Shown piece after piece: positions 55,704 to 63,865 of a DNA stretch of 64,000 bases. The translations under genes were made by a program, and so were the position numbers. Each line of letters starts with the position of its first letter. Within the stretch, counting starts at the first letter, position 1. The DNA is taken from contig JACQDN010000040.1 in the NCBI GenBank assembly GCA_016201105.1, forward strand, positions 33,747 to 97,746. Reading direction: 5' to 3'. This stretch comes from Pseudomonadota bacterium. GTDB lineage: Bacteria; Pseudomonadota; Alphaproteobacteria; Micropepsales; Micropepsaceae. Below the pieces are notes generated by a model that was not told the origin of the DNA, did not search any database, and saw only the letters and a program-made list of their open reading frames with translations.

Positions 55704-55884
55704 ACCCCTCCTCCCCCGCCGTTGCGGGGAGGTGCTGAGCGAGCCCTTTGCGAGCGAAGCGGAGGGGGTGGCGGGAAGTTCGACAAGCAATCGCGATTTG
55801 GTTTCACCCCTATCGCCACCCCTTCCGTCAATCGACGCTGGCGCGTCGATTGCCACCTCCCCCGCAACGGCGGGGGAGGAAGCT
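55704..55884. repeat. Palindromic element behind the TerC gene
   Basis: Inverted ends CCTCCTCCCCCGCCGTTGCGGGGAGG and CCACCTCCCCCGCAACGGCGGGGGAGG enclose about 130 bases with an inner hairpin (GTCAATCGACGCTGGCGCGTCGATTG). It is the same style as the other GC-rich repeats in this part of the window. It separates convergent genes and may act as a terminator. Confidence 0.7.
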
Positions 55885-55908
55885 CTGAGGTCGCCGCGCC
55901 GTGGAAGG

Positions 55909-57357
55909 TTACGAGGATTTTCCTTCGGCCAGTTGTGACGGGGCCAAGGATGGAGAGTCGGCGCTGGCCGAAATCGGTGCGGGATCCTTGACGGAGGATG
56001 CGGCGCGGCGGCGATCGATCTCGGAGCGCAAATGGCGTTGACGCGCTTCGTTGAGCGGATAGTTGCGCATTACCAGCATGTTGACGATCGCGAAGAAGAT
56101 GGGCGTGAAGATATAGAACAGCCGGAAGCCTTCGATGGCCGCCGGCGTGTTTACGCGCTTCGGGTCGAAACCGATGCGCGACAGCAACTCGTAAGAAAGA
56201 AACACCGCCAGCGCCAGGCCGACCTTGCTGGTGAGCGTCAGCAGCGAATACATCAGCCCTGCCCGCTCGGCATTGTTCTCATGGGTATCGGCGTCGGCCA
56301 CGTCGGCCATCATCGCGCGCAGCAGAAAGGTCGTGGAACCGTAGTTGCTGCCGACGAAGGCAAAGACGACGGCGCCGATGACAAAGCTGCCTTTCGGGAT
56401 CACGAACAAAAGCGGCGTCGCCAGCAGCGAGAAGGCCAATGACGCCATCAAGGTGTGGTGCTTTCCCAGCCACCGCGACAGCGCGATCCATGGGGGAACG
56501 CCCAAGAACCCCGAAACGAAATAGATGAGCAGCAACGTCCCCGCCGCGTGCGGCAGCCCCAAGGCCAGTCTGCCGAAGAAGAGAAACGTGGCGCCCGTCG
56601 CACCGGCGCTGACCGAGGCCAGAAGGTCCACCGCCATGACGCGGCGCAGCGCTTTATCCTTGAGCAGGAATTTCAACGTCGGAAGCAGGCCCGAATGCGT
56701 GTCGAGTTTCACTTCGGGCTCGGGCACATAGATCGCGCACAAGGCGACGCCGACGGGGAGCGTGATGACGATAAAGGCGCCCATCACCAGCGATTGCAAT
56801 CGCAGCGACGCCGCGCCGCTTTCCAGAATCGCCGGCAGCACCAGCACGGCGACAATGCCGAAGACGACAACCGCTTGCGACCAGCCATAGATGCGCGATC
56901 GTTCGTGATAATCGGCGGAAAGTTCGGCGCCCCACGACAGATGCGGAATCGAAACGGTCGAGAGACCGAAATACATCACAAACAGCCAGGTCGCGAGATA
57001 GACAGGGCCCGCATTCGCCACGGGCACGAACAACATCCAGGCGCCCAGCATCAATAGCGGCGTGCCGAGCACGATCATCGGCCGGCGGCGGCCCCAGCGC
57101 GTGCGCCAGCGGTCGCTGAAATAACCCATCAGGGGATCGATCAACACGTCGATGAAACGCAGCGTGCCGAAGATCACGCCGGTGAGCGCGAGGTCGATGC
57201 CAATTTCCTTCGACGCATAGAGCGGCGGCAGATGCACGACGAGCGGCAGACCCAGCGCCGCGATCGCCAGACTGGGCGAGACATAGGCGAACATCTTGAA
57301 CCAGGAAACGCGATGCTCGCTGGGAGCGGCCGCTCCAACGTTTTCCGCGGTGGTCAT
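55909..57357 (-). CDS. GPH/MelB-type sugar:cation symporter
   Basis: 482 residues, 12 helices. Typical GPH features: SDRWRTRWGRRRPMIVLGTPL after helix 2 and FVGSNYGSTTFLLRAMMADVADAD after the midpoint. It should be a symporter for a sugar or glycoside-like solute with H+ or Na+. The downstream glutathione transferase gene is divergent in order but on the same strand (57361), so the two could be co-transcribed. Substrate unknown. Confidence 0.87.
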   Translation of the reverse strand: MTTAENVGAAAPSEHRVSWFKMFAYVSPSLAIAALGLPLVVHLPPLYASKEIGIDLALTGVIFGTLRFIDVLIDPLMGYFSDRWRTRWGRRRPMIVLGTPLLMLGAWMLFVPVANAGPVYLATWLFVMYFGLSTVSIPHLSWGAELSADYHERSRIYGWSQAVVVFGIVAVLVLPAILESGAASLRLQSLVMGAFIVITLPVGVALCAIYVPEPEVKLDTHSGLLPTLKFLLKDKALRRVMAVDLLASVSAGATGATFLFFGRLALGLPHAAGTLLLIYFVSGFLGVPPWIALSRWLGKHHTLMASLAFSLLATPLLFVIPKGSFVIGAVVFAFVGSNYGSTTFLLRAMMADVADADTHENNAERAGLMYSLLTLTSKVGLALAVFLSYELLSRIGFDPKRVNTPAAIEGFRLFYIFTPIFFAIVNMLVMRNYPLNEARQRHLRSEIDRRRAASSVKDPAPISASADSPSLAPSQLAEGKSS

Positions 57358-57360
57358 CGA

Positions 57361-58029
57361 TCAAGCAGCTTTGACGCGCTGCACGAAGCGATTCTCCTGT
57401 TCCCACAGCCCGGCGAAGGACGGGCGGTCGTGGACGCGTTTGATGTAAGCGGCGAGTTTGGGCCAGCGGTTCGCATCGACGCTCTCGTCGGCGTGACGGA
57501 AATTTACGAATGGCGTGGCGATGGAAATGTCGGCGATGGAAAATGTATTGCCGACGAGAAACTGATTGGAACCGATTTCCTTTTCCAGATAGTCGAACAG
57601 GCCCGGCACCTTGTCGCGCAGCGTGGCGATGCAGATTTCCTCGTTAGGCTGCTGCTTCATCATCCGTTTCACAATGCGTTCGAAGAACAGCCCCGGTCCG
57701 ATCGTCTGCGAGATGGCGGTGTCGGCATATTCCTCGAACCACAGCGCGCGGGCGCGCAGATAGGGATCGGAGGGATAGAGCGCGGGCTTGGGGAATTTGT
57801 GCTCGAGGTAGTCGCAGATGACGGAGGAGTCGGCGAGCGTGTTGGGCTCGGGCAGATCGCTGTCGCGAAAGGCGGGAATGCGTTTGAGCGGATGCAGGTT
57901 GGCGTAATCGGGCGGCGGGGCGAAGGGATTGACGTTTTCCAGAGTGTATTCGAGGCTCTTCTCGGCCAGCATCACGCGCACTTTGCGGACGAACGGCGAC
58001 ACCGCGCCGCCATAAACGATCAATGCCAT
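57361..58029 (-). CDS. Glutathione S-transferase family protein
   Basis: 222 residues from ATG 58029 (MALIVYGGAVSPFVRKVRVML); the earlier ATG 58044 adds five residues. The thioredoxin-like N domain (LHPLKRIPAF, DSSVICDYLEHKF) and an all-helical C domain are clear. It conjugates or isomerises electrophiles using glutathione. It lies 3 bases from the GPH gene and near two more glutathione-type enzymes, suggesting xenobiotic breakdown. Confidence 0.88.
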   Translation of the reverse strand: MALIVYGGAVSPFVRKVRVMLAEKSLEYTLENVNPFAPPPDYANLHPLKRIPAFRDSDLPEPNTLADSSVICDYLEHKFPKPALYPSDPYLRARALWFEEYADTAISQTIGPGLFFERIVKRMMKQQPNEEICIATLRDKVPGLFDYLEKEIGSNQFLVGNTFSIADISIATPFVNFRHADESVDANRWPKLAAYIKRVHDRPSFAGLWEQENRFVQRVKAA

Positions 58030-58332
58030 CTTCCCGTCTCCCACGCCTCGCCGTTCACGGTCGGTCAGGCTTTCTGACAGCCTGTCAGAGTTTGAGGGGC
58101 GGGATCAAGCGAGGGAGCGGGATGGGGAGATCACGATGTGAAGTTCAACTCAACAAAGAAGAACTCTCTCCCTCTCCCCCTTTGGGGGAGAGGGCGGGGT
58201 GAGGGGGTGCCGCACGTAGATCGAGAAGTCGAAAAGGATGCAGAGGAGTGCGCTTCGAAATTCGCGATCGTGCCGTAGGGGCCCCCTCACCCCACCCTCT
58301 CCCCCGCTGAAGCGGGGAAGAGGGAGAGTGTT
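58030..58332. other. 303-base gap holding a long palindromic repeat
   Basis: No gene seen. From 58164 to 58330 lies an element with inverted ends: CTCTCCCTCTCCCCC...GGGGGAGAGGGCGGGGTGAGG on the left and CCTCACCCCACCCTCTCCCCC...GGGGAAGAGGGAGAG on the right. It is the CTCACCCC-type repeat family, also present as a one-arm piece at 54175-54227. The first 130 bases hold the promoter region of the upstream gene without recognisable boxes. Confidence 0.7.
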
Positions 58333-59337
58333 TTAGTTTTGGGAGAGGGGCTCGAAACAACCGCTTTCCCTCAGCATCGGATCCACCTTCGCCTTCGCTG
58401 TGGAATCCAGCTTCGCATACGCCGCGCGCAAATCGGTGAGGCATTTCACCTGGTATTTGAAAGTTCCCTGGGTGTAGGGGCGGCCCATCAAGGTCACGGT
58501 GAAAGTCTCGGCGCCTTTGGCGGCGGCTTGCGCATTGGCGAGCAGGAAGGGGAAATAGATCTCGCCCGCCATCTTGAGCAGGCCCTTCGCCGCCGGCGTC
58601 AAAGGCTCGTTGGCATTGCGCCACTCGCCTTCGATACCCGAGGCATCGTCGAGTTCGCAGAGCCAGCGATAGGCGAAAGGAAAATCCTTTCGCATCATCG
58701 CCTGCGGCGTCGGATCGGTGGCGAGCTGGGAGAGCTGGCCGAGCCAGCTGAAATCGGCCAGCGAAGGTCGCGTGCCGAAAAGATAGGCAACTTCGGTCAC
58801 CTGCGCTTCCAGCAGCGCAAGAATGGCGCGCGCGCTTTCCTCGATGACGGGCGCGTTCTGCGGCGTGCAGCCCACCAGCGCCATGCGGCCGACCTGACGA
58901 TCGCGGAAAGTCGCGGCTGCCTTGAGAATCGAGCTCTTGCCCGCGGCGCCCAGACGATCGAAAGCCAGCCATTCGCTCATCTGCTTCTGATCGACGTCGC
59001 GATACCAGCGATAATGGAACATCGCCTTGGTGCCCCACTCGTCCGCGAAGTCTTCCAGCAGATAAGCGAGAAATGCCTGACCCGGATCGCCGGGGACAAT
59101 CGAACGTTCCTTGTGGCGCGTTTCCAGATCGTAGATCAGCGGCGTGGAATCGTTTTTCCAGCTGCCGTCGGGGTAGTGGAAGATCGGAATGACCGGCGCC
59201 TTCACGTTCTTGAAGATACCCTCATCGCCCATCACCGCCTGTTTCCAGACGAAGGGAATGCGGCGGTAGCGCATGATGGCGCGCATCTTGATCGAGTAGG
59301 GCGAACCTAGCGCGCCGTAAACGGTGTAGGCGCTCAC
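58333..59337 (-). CDS. Glutathione S-transferase-like protein, large form
   Basis: 334 residues from GTG 59337, chosen because GTGA overlaps the stop of the DUF1330 gene. The N-terminal thioredoxin-like domain (YGALGSPYSIKMRAIMRYRRIPF, APVIPIFHYPDGSW, STPLIYDLE) and a helical C domain (FGTRPSLADFSWLGQL) fit the GST fold. An extra C-terminal domain of about 80 residues is present. The role is probably in degradation or detoxification. Confidence 0.83.
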   Translation of the reverse strand: MSAYTVYGALGSPYSIKMRAIMRYRRIPFVWKQAVMGDEGIFKNVKAPVIPIFHYPDGSWKNDSTPLIYDLETRHKERSIVPGDPGQAFLAYLLEDFADEWGTKAMFHYRWYRDVDQKQMSEWLAFDRLGAAGKSSILKAAATFRDRQVGRMALVGCTPQNAPVIEESARAILALLEAQVTEVAYLFGTRPSLADFSWLGQLSQLATDPTPQAMMRKDFPFAYRWLCELDDASGIEGEWRNANEPLTPAAKGLLKMAGEIYFPFLLANAQAAAKGAETFTVTLMGRPYTQGTFKYQVKCLTDLRAAYAKLDSTAKAKVDPMLRESGCFEPLSQN

Positions 59338-59750
59338 GGTTTCATCTCCGGCTGGCAGCACAGAATGACGGTGCGTTCGAGGCCTGCTTCGCGATGATAG
59401 TGACCGGCCTGATAATCGGGATTCTGCGTCATGGTGAGAAAAGCGTCTTTCGACGGATAATAGACACAGACCACTTCATCCCAATCGTTCGGCGCATTGT
59501 CGCCGATCATCACGAAGTTCTGCGCGCCGCCCCACACCGGCCTGCCCCCGACGGCGGCGACCTGCTTCATCGCCACCGCGCCATAGCGGCGATAAGCCTG
59601 ACGGCCGGTGAGGTTCTCCTTAGCTTCCGGTTTGTCCGCACCATAGTTCGCCTTGGCGCGGAATTTCAGGAGATTGACCATGACCATGCCGTCGGCGGGC
59701 CCCTTCTCCATCATGGTTTGAAACTGGTCTGCACGCGGCAGGATGGACAT
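59334..59750 (-). CDS. DUF1330-type small protein
   Basis: 138 residues with a ferredoxin-like dimeric alpha/beta fold (MVMVNLLKFRAKANYG, YRRYGAVAMKQVAAVGGRPVW, DAFLTMTQNPDYQAGHYHREAGLERTVI). This is the DUF1330 pattern. The function is unknown; these proteins often sit with degradation genes. It is first in a coupled pair with the GST-like gene. Confidence 0.83.
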   Translation of the reverse strand: MSILPRADQFQTMMEKGPADGMVMVNLLKFRAKANYGADKPEAKENLTGRQAYRRYGAVAMKQVAAVGGRPVWGGAQNFVMIGDNAPNDWDEVVCVYYPSKDAFLTMTQNPDYQAGHYHREAGLERTVILCCQPEMKP

Positions 59751-59842
59751 TGGAACTTCCTCCCTCGAAGCGCGCCCGAATTGACGTTTGGAGGCGCACC
59801 GGATAATCTGAATTTCAATTCAGATTTTGATACTCCCGGTCC

Positions 59843-60508
59843 ATGGCGAAAGCAACGCGAAAAAAGAAGGCCAAATCCGATGCGCCTGCCGAGCCCGCCG
59901 AGCGCTGGGCCTTGCCGGCGCAGCAGGCGCGCAGCCGGGCGACGCGCGCGAAAATCCTGGCCGCCGCCGAACGCGTCTTCGCCGAGAAAGGCTATGACGG
60001 CGCCCGCCTGCAGGACATCGCCGAAGTGGCGGGCTGTTCGGTGGGCGCGGTCTATTTCCGCTTCAAGGACAAGGACGCACTCTTCTTCGCCATCGCCGAA
60101 GCCTTCGCGCGCGACGGGCGGGAAAATCTCGCTGCGGTGCTGAAAGGCGAATACCGCAATCCCGAACACGCGATCCGCGATTTCGTGAAGACCACGGCGG
60201 AAAGCTTCCGCACCCATCGCGGCATGTTCCGCGCCATCGTGGAAGGCGGTTTCGACCATCCGCTGGTGATGAAGACGATCTTCGCGCTGCGCGAAGAGCT
60301 GGCGCAATCGATTGTCGTGACGACGGCCGAGCGCGTCAGCCGGCCCGATGTCGGCATGGCGACCCGCGTGATGACGCAAATGGTCTACGGCTTTCTTCTG
60401 ACCGGCGTCCTCAACAAGGCCGCGCCGACGAAAATCGACGACGCGCAGGCGATCGAAGAACTTGCCAATGCCGCCGTCGCCTACCTCTTATCCCCGAGAA
60501 CCTCATGA
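59843..60508 (+). CDS. TetR-family regulator
   Basis: 221 residues. A basic leader (KATRKKKAKSD) is followed by the TetR helix-turn-helix (AAAERVFAEKGYDGARLQDIAEVAGCSVGAVYFRFKDKDALF). The C-terminal helical domain should bind an effector. It is divergent from the DUF1330-GST pair and overlaps the isomerase start by 4 bases, so it probably controls both sides. Confidence 0.9.
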   Translation: MAKATRKKKAKSDAPAEPAERWALPAQQARSRATRAKILAAAERVFAEKGYDGARLQDIAEVAGCSVGAVYFRFKDKDALFFAIAEAFARDGRENLAAVLKGEYRNPEHAIRDFVKTTAESFRTHRGMFRAIVEGGFDHPLVMKTIFALREELAQSIVVTTAERVSRPDVGMATRVMTQMVYGFLLTGVLNKAAPTKIDDAQAIEELANAAVAYLLSPRTS

Positions 60509-61158
60509 CGCTCAGCTTCGATCTCTTCTGGTCGTTCAGAAGTCCCTATTCCTATCTGGCGACCTCCAGGCTGGTTGAGATGGAGAAGAAATACGATCTC
60601 TCCATCGTTGTGCGTCCCGTCTATCCGATCGCGGTGCGCTCGGGCGAATTCTTCAGCCAGGTCAATCCGCTGTGGATTGGCTATCTGATGCGCGACACCT
60701 ATCGGCTCTCGCAAATGTTGGGCCTGCCCTATCGCTGGCCGCGCCCCGATCCGGTGGTGGTCGATCCGTCCACGCGCGCGGCGACGCCGAACCAGCCTTA
60801 CATCCATCGCCTGGCGCGGCTCGGCTGCGCGGCGGTGGAAGAGGGCCGCGGCCTCGCCTTCCTCGACGAAGTGAGCCGGGTGATCTGGTCGGGCGAAGTC
60901 GACAATTGGCATGAAGGCGATCATCTGAAGAATGCGGCGGCGCGCGCCGGCTGCGATCTCGCCAAGCTCGATGCGAAGATCACCAGCGATCCGGACAAAT
61001 ACGAAGCCGTCATTCAGGCCAACCAGCAGGCGCACAAGGACGCGGGCCATTGGGGCGTGCCGACGATGGTGTTCCAGGACGAACCGTTCTTCGGCCAGGA
61101 TCGTCTCGATGTGCTGCTGTGGCGGCTGAAGCTGAACGGCCTTAAGCCGCGCCGATAA
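60505..61158 (+). CDS. 2-hydroxychromene-2-carboxylate isomerase-like protein
   Basis: 217 residues, DsbA-like fold of the kappa glutathione transferase/HCCA isomerase group. The active-site Ser region FWSFRSPYSYLATSRL, the PVYPIAV segment and WGVPTMVFQDEPFFGQDRLD are characteristic. It isomerises cyclic intermediates of aromatic breakdown (naphthalene-type) with glutathione. It is coupled to the TetR gene. Confidence 0.88.
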   Translation: MTLSFDLFWSFRSPYSYLATSRLVEMEKKYDLSIVVRPVYPIAVRSGEFFSQVNPLWIGYLMRDTYRLSQMLGLPYRWPRPDPVVVDPSTRAATPNQPYIHRLARLGCAAVEEGRGLAFLDEVSRVIWSGEVDNWHEGDHLKNAAARAGCDLAKLDAKITSDPDKYEAVIQANQQAHKDAGHWGVPTMVFQDEPFFGQDRLDVLLWRLKLNGLKPRR

Positions 61159-61183
61159 TCTAAAAAAACCTGAGGGGCATGCC

Positions 61184-62260
61184 GTGAAACGCATCATCGT
61201 GGTTACGCTTGCTGTCGCCGTGGCGCTCGTCGCCTGCGTGTGGATTGTGCTGCGCTTCGAGTCGGTGGACATCGCGCTTTATCGCAGGCTCGCAACATCC
61301 GCCGCGACGGCGCCGATCCCGCAGCTGGCCCAAAAGAACGAACTGGCGGTGCTGCTGTGCGGCTCGGGCTCGCCTTTGCCGGATCGCAATCGCGCCGCGG
61401 CGTGCTCGGTGATCGCGGCAGGCGAGGATCTCTATGTCGTGGACGCGGGCGGCGGATCGGTGCGCAATCTGCTCGACTGGAGAATGCCGCTCGACAAGGT
61501 CGCGGGCGTTTTCATCACCCACTTTCATTCCGATCACATCGCCGATCTGGGCGAACTGCGCCTGCAGACCTGGGTGGCGGGACGAAAGACGCCGCTCAAA
61601 GTCTACGGACCGCCCGGCATCGAACAGGTCGTCGCCGGATTCAACCAGGCCTACGCGCTCGATACCGGTTATCGCACCGCGCATCACGGCGCCGCGATGC
61701 TGCCGCCCGATGCCGTGCCGCTGGTGGCCGTCGTCGTGCCGATGGATGCGAGCGGCCGGATGCAGCTGCTGGCGGTGAACGGGCTCACGGTGACGGCGAT
61801 CAAAGTGAAACACGATCCGGCGACGCCCGCTTACGGCTATCGCTTCGACTATCAGGGCCGCAGCATCACGCTCTCCGGCGATACCGCGCCGAGCGACAAT
61901 CTCGCGAAGTGGGCGAAGGGCAGCGATATCCTGGTGCATGAAGGCCTGGCGCCCGAGCTCGTTGCCATGCTGCGCGACGGGCTATTGATCGCAGGCCGCA
62001 CGCGCTACGCCAAGATCATGCACGACATTCCCGGCTATCACACCTCGCCGGTGGACGCGGCGCGCATCGCCAACAAGGCGAACGCGAAGCTGCTGCTGTT
62101 CTCCCACGTCATTCCGCCGCTGCCCAATTCCGTCGCGGTGCGCGCGTTCCTGCACGGCGTGTCGGACGTGCGGCCGGATGGGGTGATGGTCGGGGAAGAC
62201 GGGACGTGGATCCGGCTGCCGGCGAAGAGCGACGCGATCGAGATTGGAAAGATTGAATAA
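61184..62260 (+). CDS. Metallo-beta-lactamase-fold hydrolase
   Basis: 358 residues. One N-terminal hydrophobic segment (IIVVTLAVAVALVACVWIVL) suggests export or an anchor. The metal motif HFHSDHIADLGELRL and the later His and Asp residues (HDPATPAYGYRFDYQG, LSGDTAPSDN) define an MBL enzyme of the arylsulfatase/tRNase Z-like group. Substrate unknown. It follows the isomerase gene by 25 bases. Confidence 0.87.
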   Translation: MKRIIVVTLAVAVALVACVWIVLRFESVDIALYRRLATSAATAPIPQLAQKNELAVLLCGSGSPLPDRNRAAACSVIAAGEDLYVVDAGGGSVRNLLDWRMPLDKVAGVFITHFHSDHIADLGELRLQTWVAGRKTPLKVYGPPGIEQVVAGFNQAYALDTGYRTAHHGAAMLPPDAVPLVAVVVPMDASGRMQLLAVNGLTVTAIKVKHDPATPAYGYRFDYQGRSITLSGDTAPSDNLAKWAKGSDILVHEGLAPELVAMLRDGLLIAGRTRYAKIMHDIPGYHTSPVDAARIANKANAKLLLFSHVIPPLPNSVAVRAFLHGVSDVRPDGVMVGEDGTWIRLPAKSDAIEIGKIE

Positions 62261-62267
62261 GAAAGAA

Positions 62268-62418
62268 TTTTCACGCGGAGGCGCGGAGCCGCGGAGGTAC
62301 CGCGTTACCTTCCCTGTGCTTTCAGTATTTTGTTGGCGCGCGAAGCGCGCCCGACATCCGTTGAAGGTTCGCGCCGAACACTCAGAAACCTTCGCGTCTC
62401 CGCGCCTCCGCGTGAACC
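62268..62418. repeat. CGCGGAG-type inverted repeat
   Basis: TTTTCACGCGGAGGCGCGGAG at 62268-62288 and CTCCGCGCCTCCGCGTGAA at 62398-62416 are inverted arms around about 110 bases. Repeats of this CGCGGAGGCGCGGAG style occur in many bacterial genomes. It fills the gap between convergent genes. Confidence 0.7.
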
Positions 62419-62429
62419 CTTCTTTTTTC

Positions 62430-62882
62430 TTAGCGCCGCGCTCGAAAAAATTCCCTTAGCAGTGCGCCCGCTTCGTCCGCATCGCCCGCGCGCGCGATGG
62501 CGGGGCGGTGGTGGCAGGTGGGCTGCGCGAAGAAGAGCGGGCCGTGCAGCACGGCGCCGCCTTTGGGATCTTCGGCCGTGAACACCAGCCGCGCGATCCG
62601 CGCAAGCGACATCGCCCCGGCGCACATCGCGCAGGGCTCGAGCGTGACATAGAGTGTCGTGCCGGTGAGCCGTTCGTTGCCGAGCTTTTCGCTGCTCTCG
62701 CGCAGCACCAGCATTTCGGCATGGGCGGTGGGGTCGCGCTTTTCGACGATGCGATTGCCGGCGCGCGCGAGTTCCGCGCCGTCCGCCCCCACCAGCACCG
62801 CCCCCACCGGCACCTCGCCGCGCGCGGCGGCGGCGCGGGCTTCGTCGAGGGCAATGGCAATGAATGCGGCGTCGGCGGACAT
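62430..62882 (-). CDS. tadA: Nucleoside/tRNA adenosine deaminase, TadA-like
   Basis: 150 residues. The zinc site is intact: HAE in TAHAEMLVLRE and PCAMCAGAM. The fold and the length match TadA and related nucleoside deaminases; SLARIARLVFTAEDPKGGAV is seen in both. TadA makes inosine-34 in tRNA-Arg and is essential. It is divergent from the pseudouridine synthase gene, with a repeat between. Confidence 0.82.
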   Translation of the reverse strand: MSADAAFIAIALDEARAAAARGEVPVGAVLVGADGAELARAGNRIVEKRDPTAHAEMLVLRESSEKLGNERLTGTTLYVTLEPCAMCAGAMSLARIARLVFTAEDPKGGAVLHGPLFFAQPTCHHRPAIARAGDADEAGALLREFFRARR

Positions 62883-62910
62883 CTGGCCTTTCTAGGACGT
62901 TGAGCATTTT

Positions 62911-63060
62911 CTTTCACCTCCCCCTTGTGGGGAGGTCGAAAAATCCGTAGCGCAGCGAAGGATTTTTCGGGTTGGGGGGAAGCGCCTGACCTTCTGGGCT
63001 TCCCCCCACCCGAAATTTGCTTCGCAAATTTCGACCTCCCCTCAAGGGGGAGGTGAAAGA
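62911..63060. repeat. Palindromic element with CTTTCACCTCCCC termini
   Basis: About 150 bases. Ends CTTTCACCTCCCCCTTG and CAAGGGGGAGGTGAAAG are inverted. Inside are GTCGAAAAATCCGTAGCG...GGATTTTTCGG and CCGAAATTTGCTTCGCAAATTTCG, both shared with the element at 53325-53461. It fills the tadA/rluB divergent gap; the rluB start lies 10 bases after its right end. Confidence 0.8.
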
Positions 63061-63070
63061 GATACGTCAC

Positions 63071-63865
63071 GTGAATGTAGACGCACCGGAAAAAGGCGAT
63101 CGCCTTGCGAAGATCATCGCGCGTGCGGGAATCTGTTCGCGGCGCGACGCGGAGAAGCTGATCACGGAAGGGCGTGTCACGCTCGACGGCGAGATCGTCA
63201 CCCAGCAGGGCGTGCGCGTCGGCGAGAACCAGGTCGTCGCGGTGGACGGCAAGCCGCTGACCGAACCGGAGCCGGCGCGGCTGTGGCGCTACCACAAGCC
63301 GACAGGCCTGGTGACCACGCATCGCGACGAAAAAGGCCGCCCGACGGTTTTCAACAATCTGCCCAAACATATCGGCCGCGTCGTGTCGGTGGGACGGCTC
63401 GATTACAACTCCGAAGGCCTGCTGCTGCTCACCAATGACGGCGAGATCGCGCGGCGCCTCGAAATGCCCGCCAGCGGCTGGGTGCGCAAATATCGCGTGC
63501 GCCTGTTCGGCAAGGTGACGCAGGCCGATCTCGACAAGCTCGCGCAGGGGCGCACCATCGACGGCGTGCGCTACGAACCGGTGATTGCCGATCTCGAACG
63601 CAGCAAGGGCGTCTATTCCTGGGCGATGGTGAGTTTGAAGGAAGGCAAGAACCGCGAAGTGAAGCGGCTGATGGAGAGCCTGGGTTTGAAAGTGGCGCGG
63701 CTGATCCGCGTGCAGTTCGGGCCGTTTCATCTGGGGCATCTGGCCGAGGGCGCGATCGAGGAAATCCCGACGCGGCTGTGGCGCGAGCAGTTGGGGATCG
63801 GAAGGAAGAAGAGAAAGCGCGAAGAACCTGAGCGCCGCGGCTTCAAGCGGGATAGCTCAAACTAG
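63071..63865 (+). CDS. rluB: Ribosomal large-subunit pseudouridine synthase, RluB/RsuA type
   Basis: 264 residues from GTG 63071, chosen because the longer frame from 63017 starts inside the repeat. The S4 RNA-binding domain is at residues about 7-50 (RLAKIIARAGICSRRDAEKLI). The catalytic domain shows the active Asp in GRLDYNSEGLLLLTNDG and the KYRVRLFG and GKNREVKRLMESLGLKV segments. It makes pseudouridine in 23S rRNA. A Lys/Arg-rich C-terminal tail runs to an IS element that begins at the stop codon. Confidence 0.9.
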   Translation: MNVDAPEKGDRLAKIIARAGICSRRDAEKLITEGRVTLDGEIVTQQGVRVGENQVVAVDGKPLTEPEPARLWRYHKPTGLVTTHRDEKGRPTVFNNLPKHIGRVVSVGRLDYNSEGLLLLTNDGEIARRLEMPASGWVRKYRVRLFGKVTQADLDKLAQGRTIDGVRYEPVIADLERSKGVYSWAMVSLKEGKNREVKRLMESLGLKVARLIRVQFGPFHLGHLAEGAIEEIPTRLWREQLGIGRKKRKREEPERRGFKRDSSN

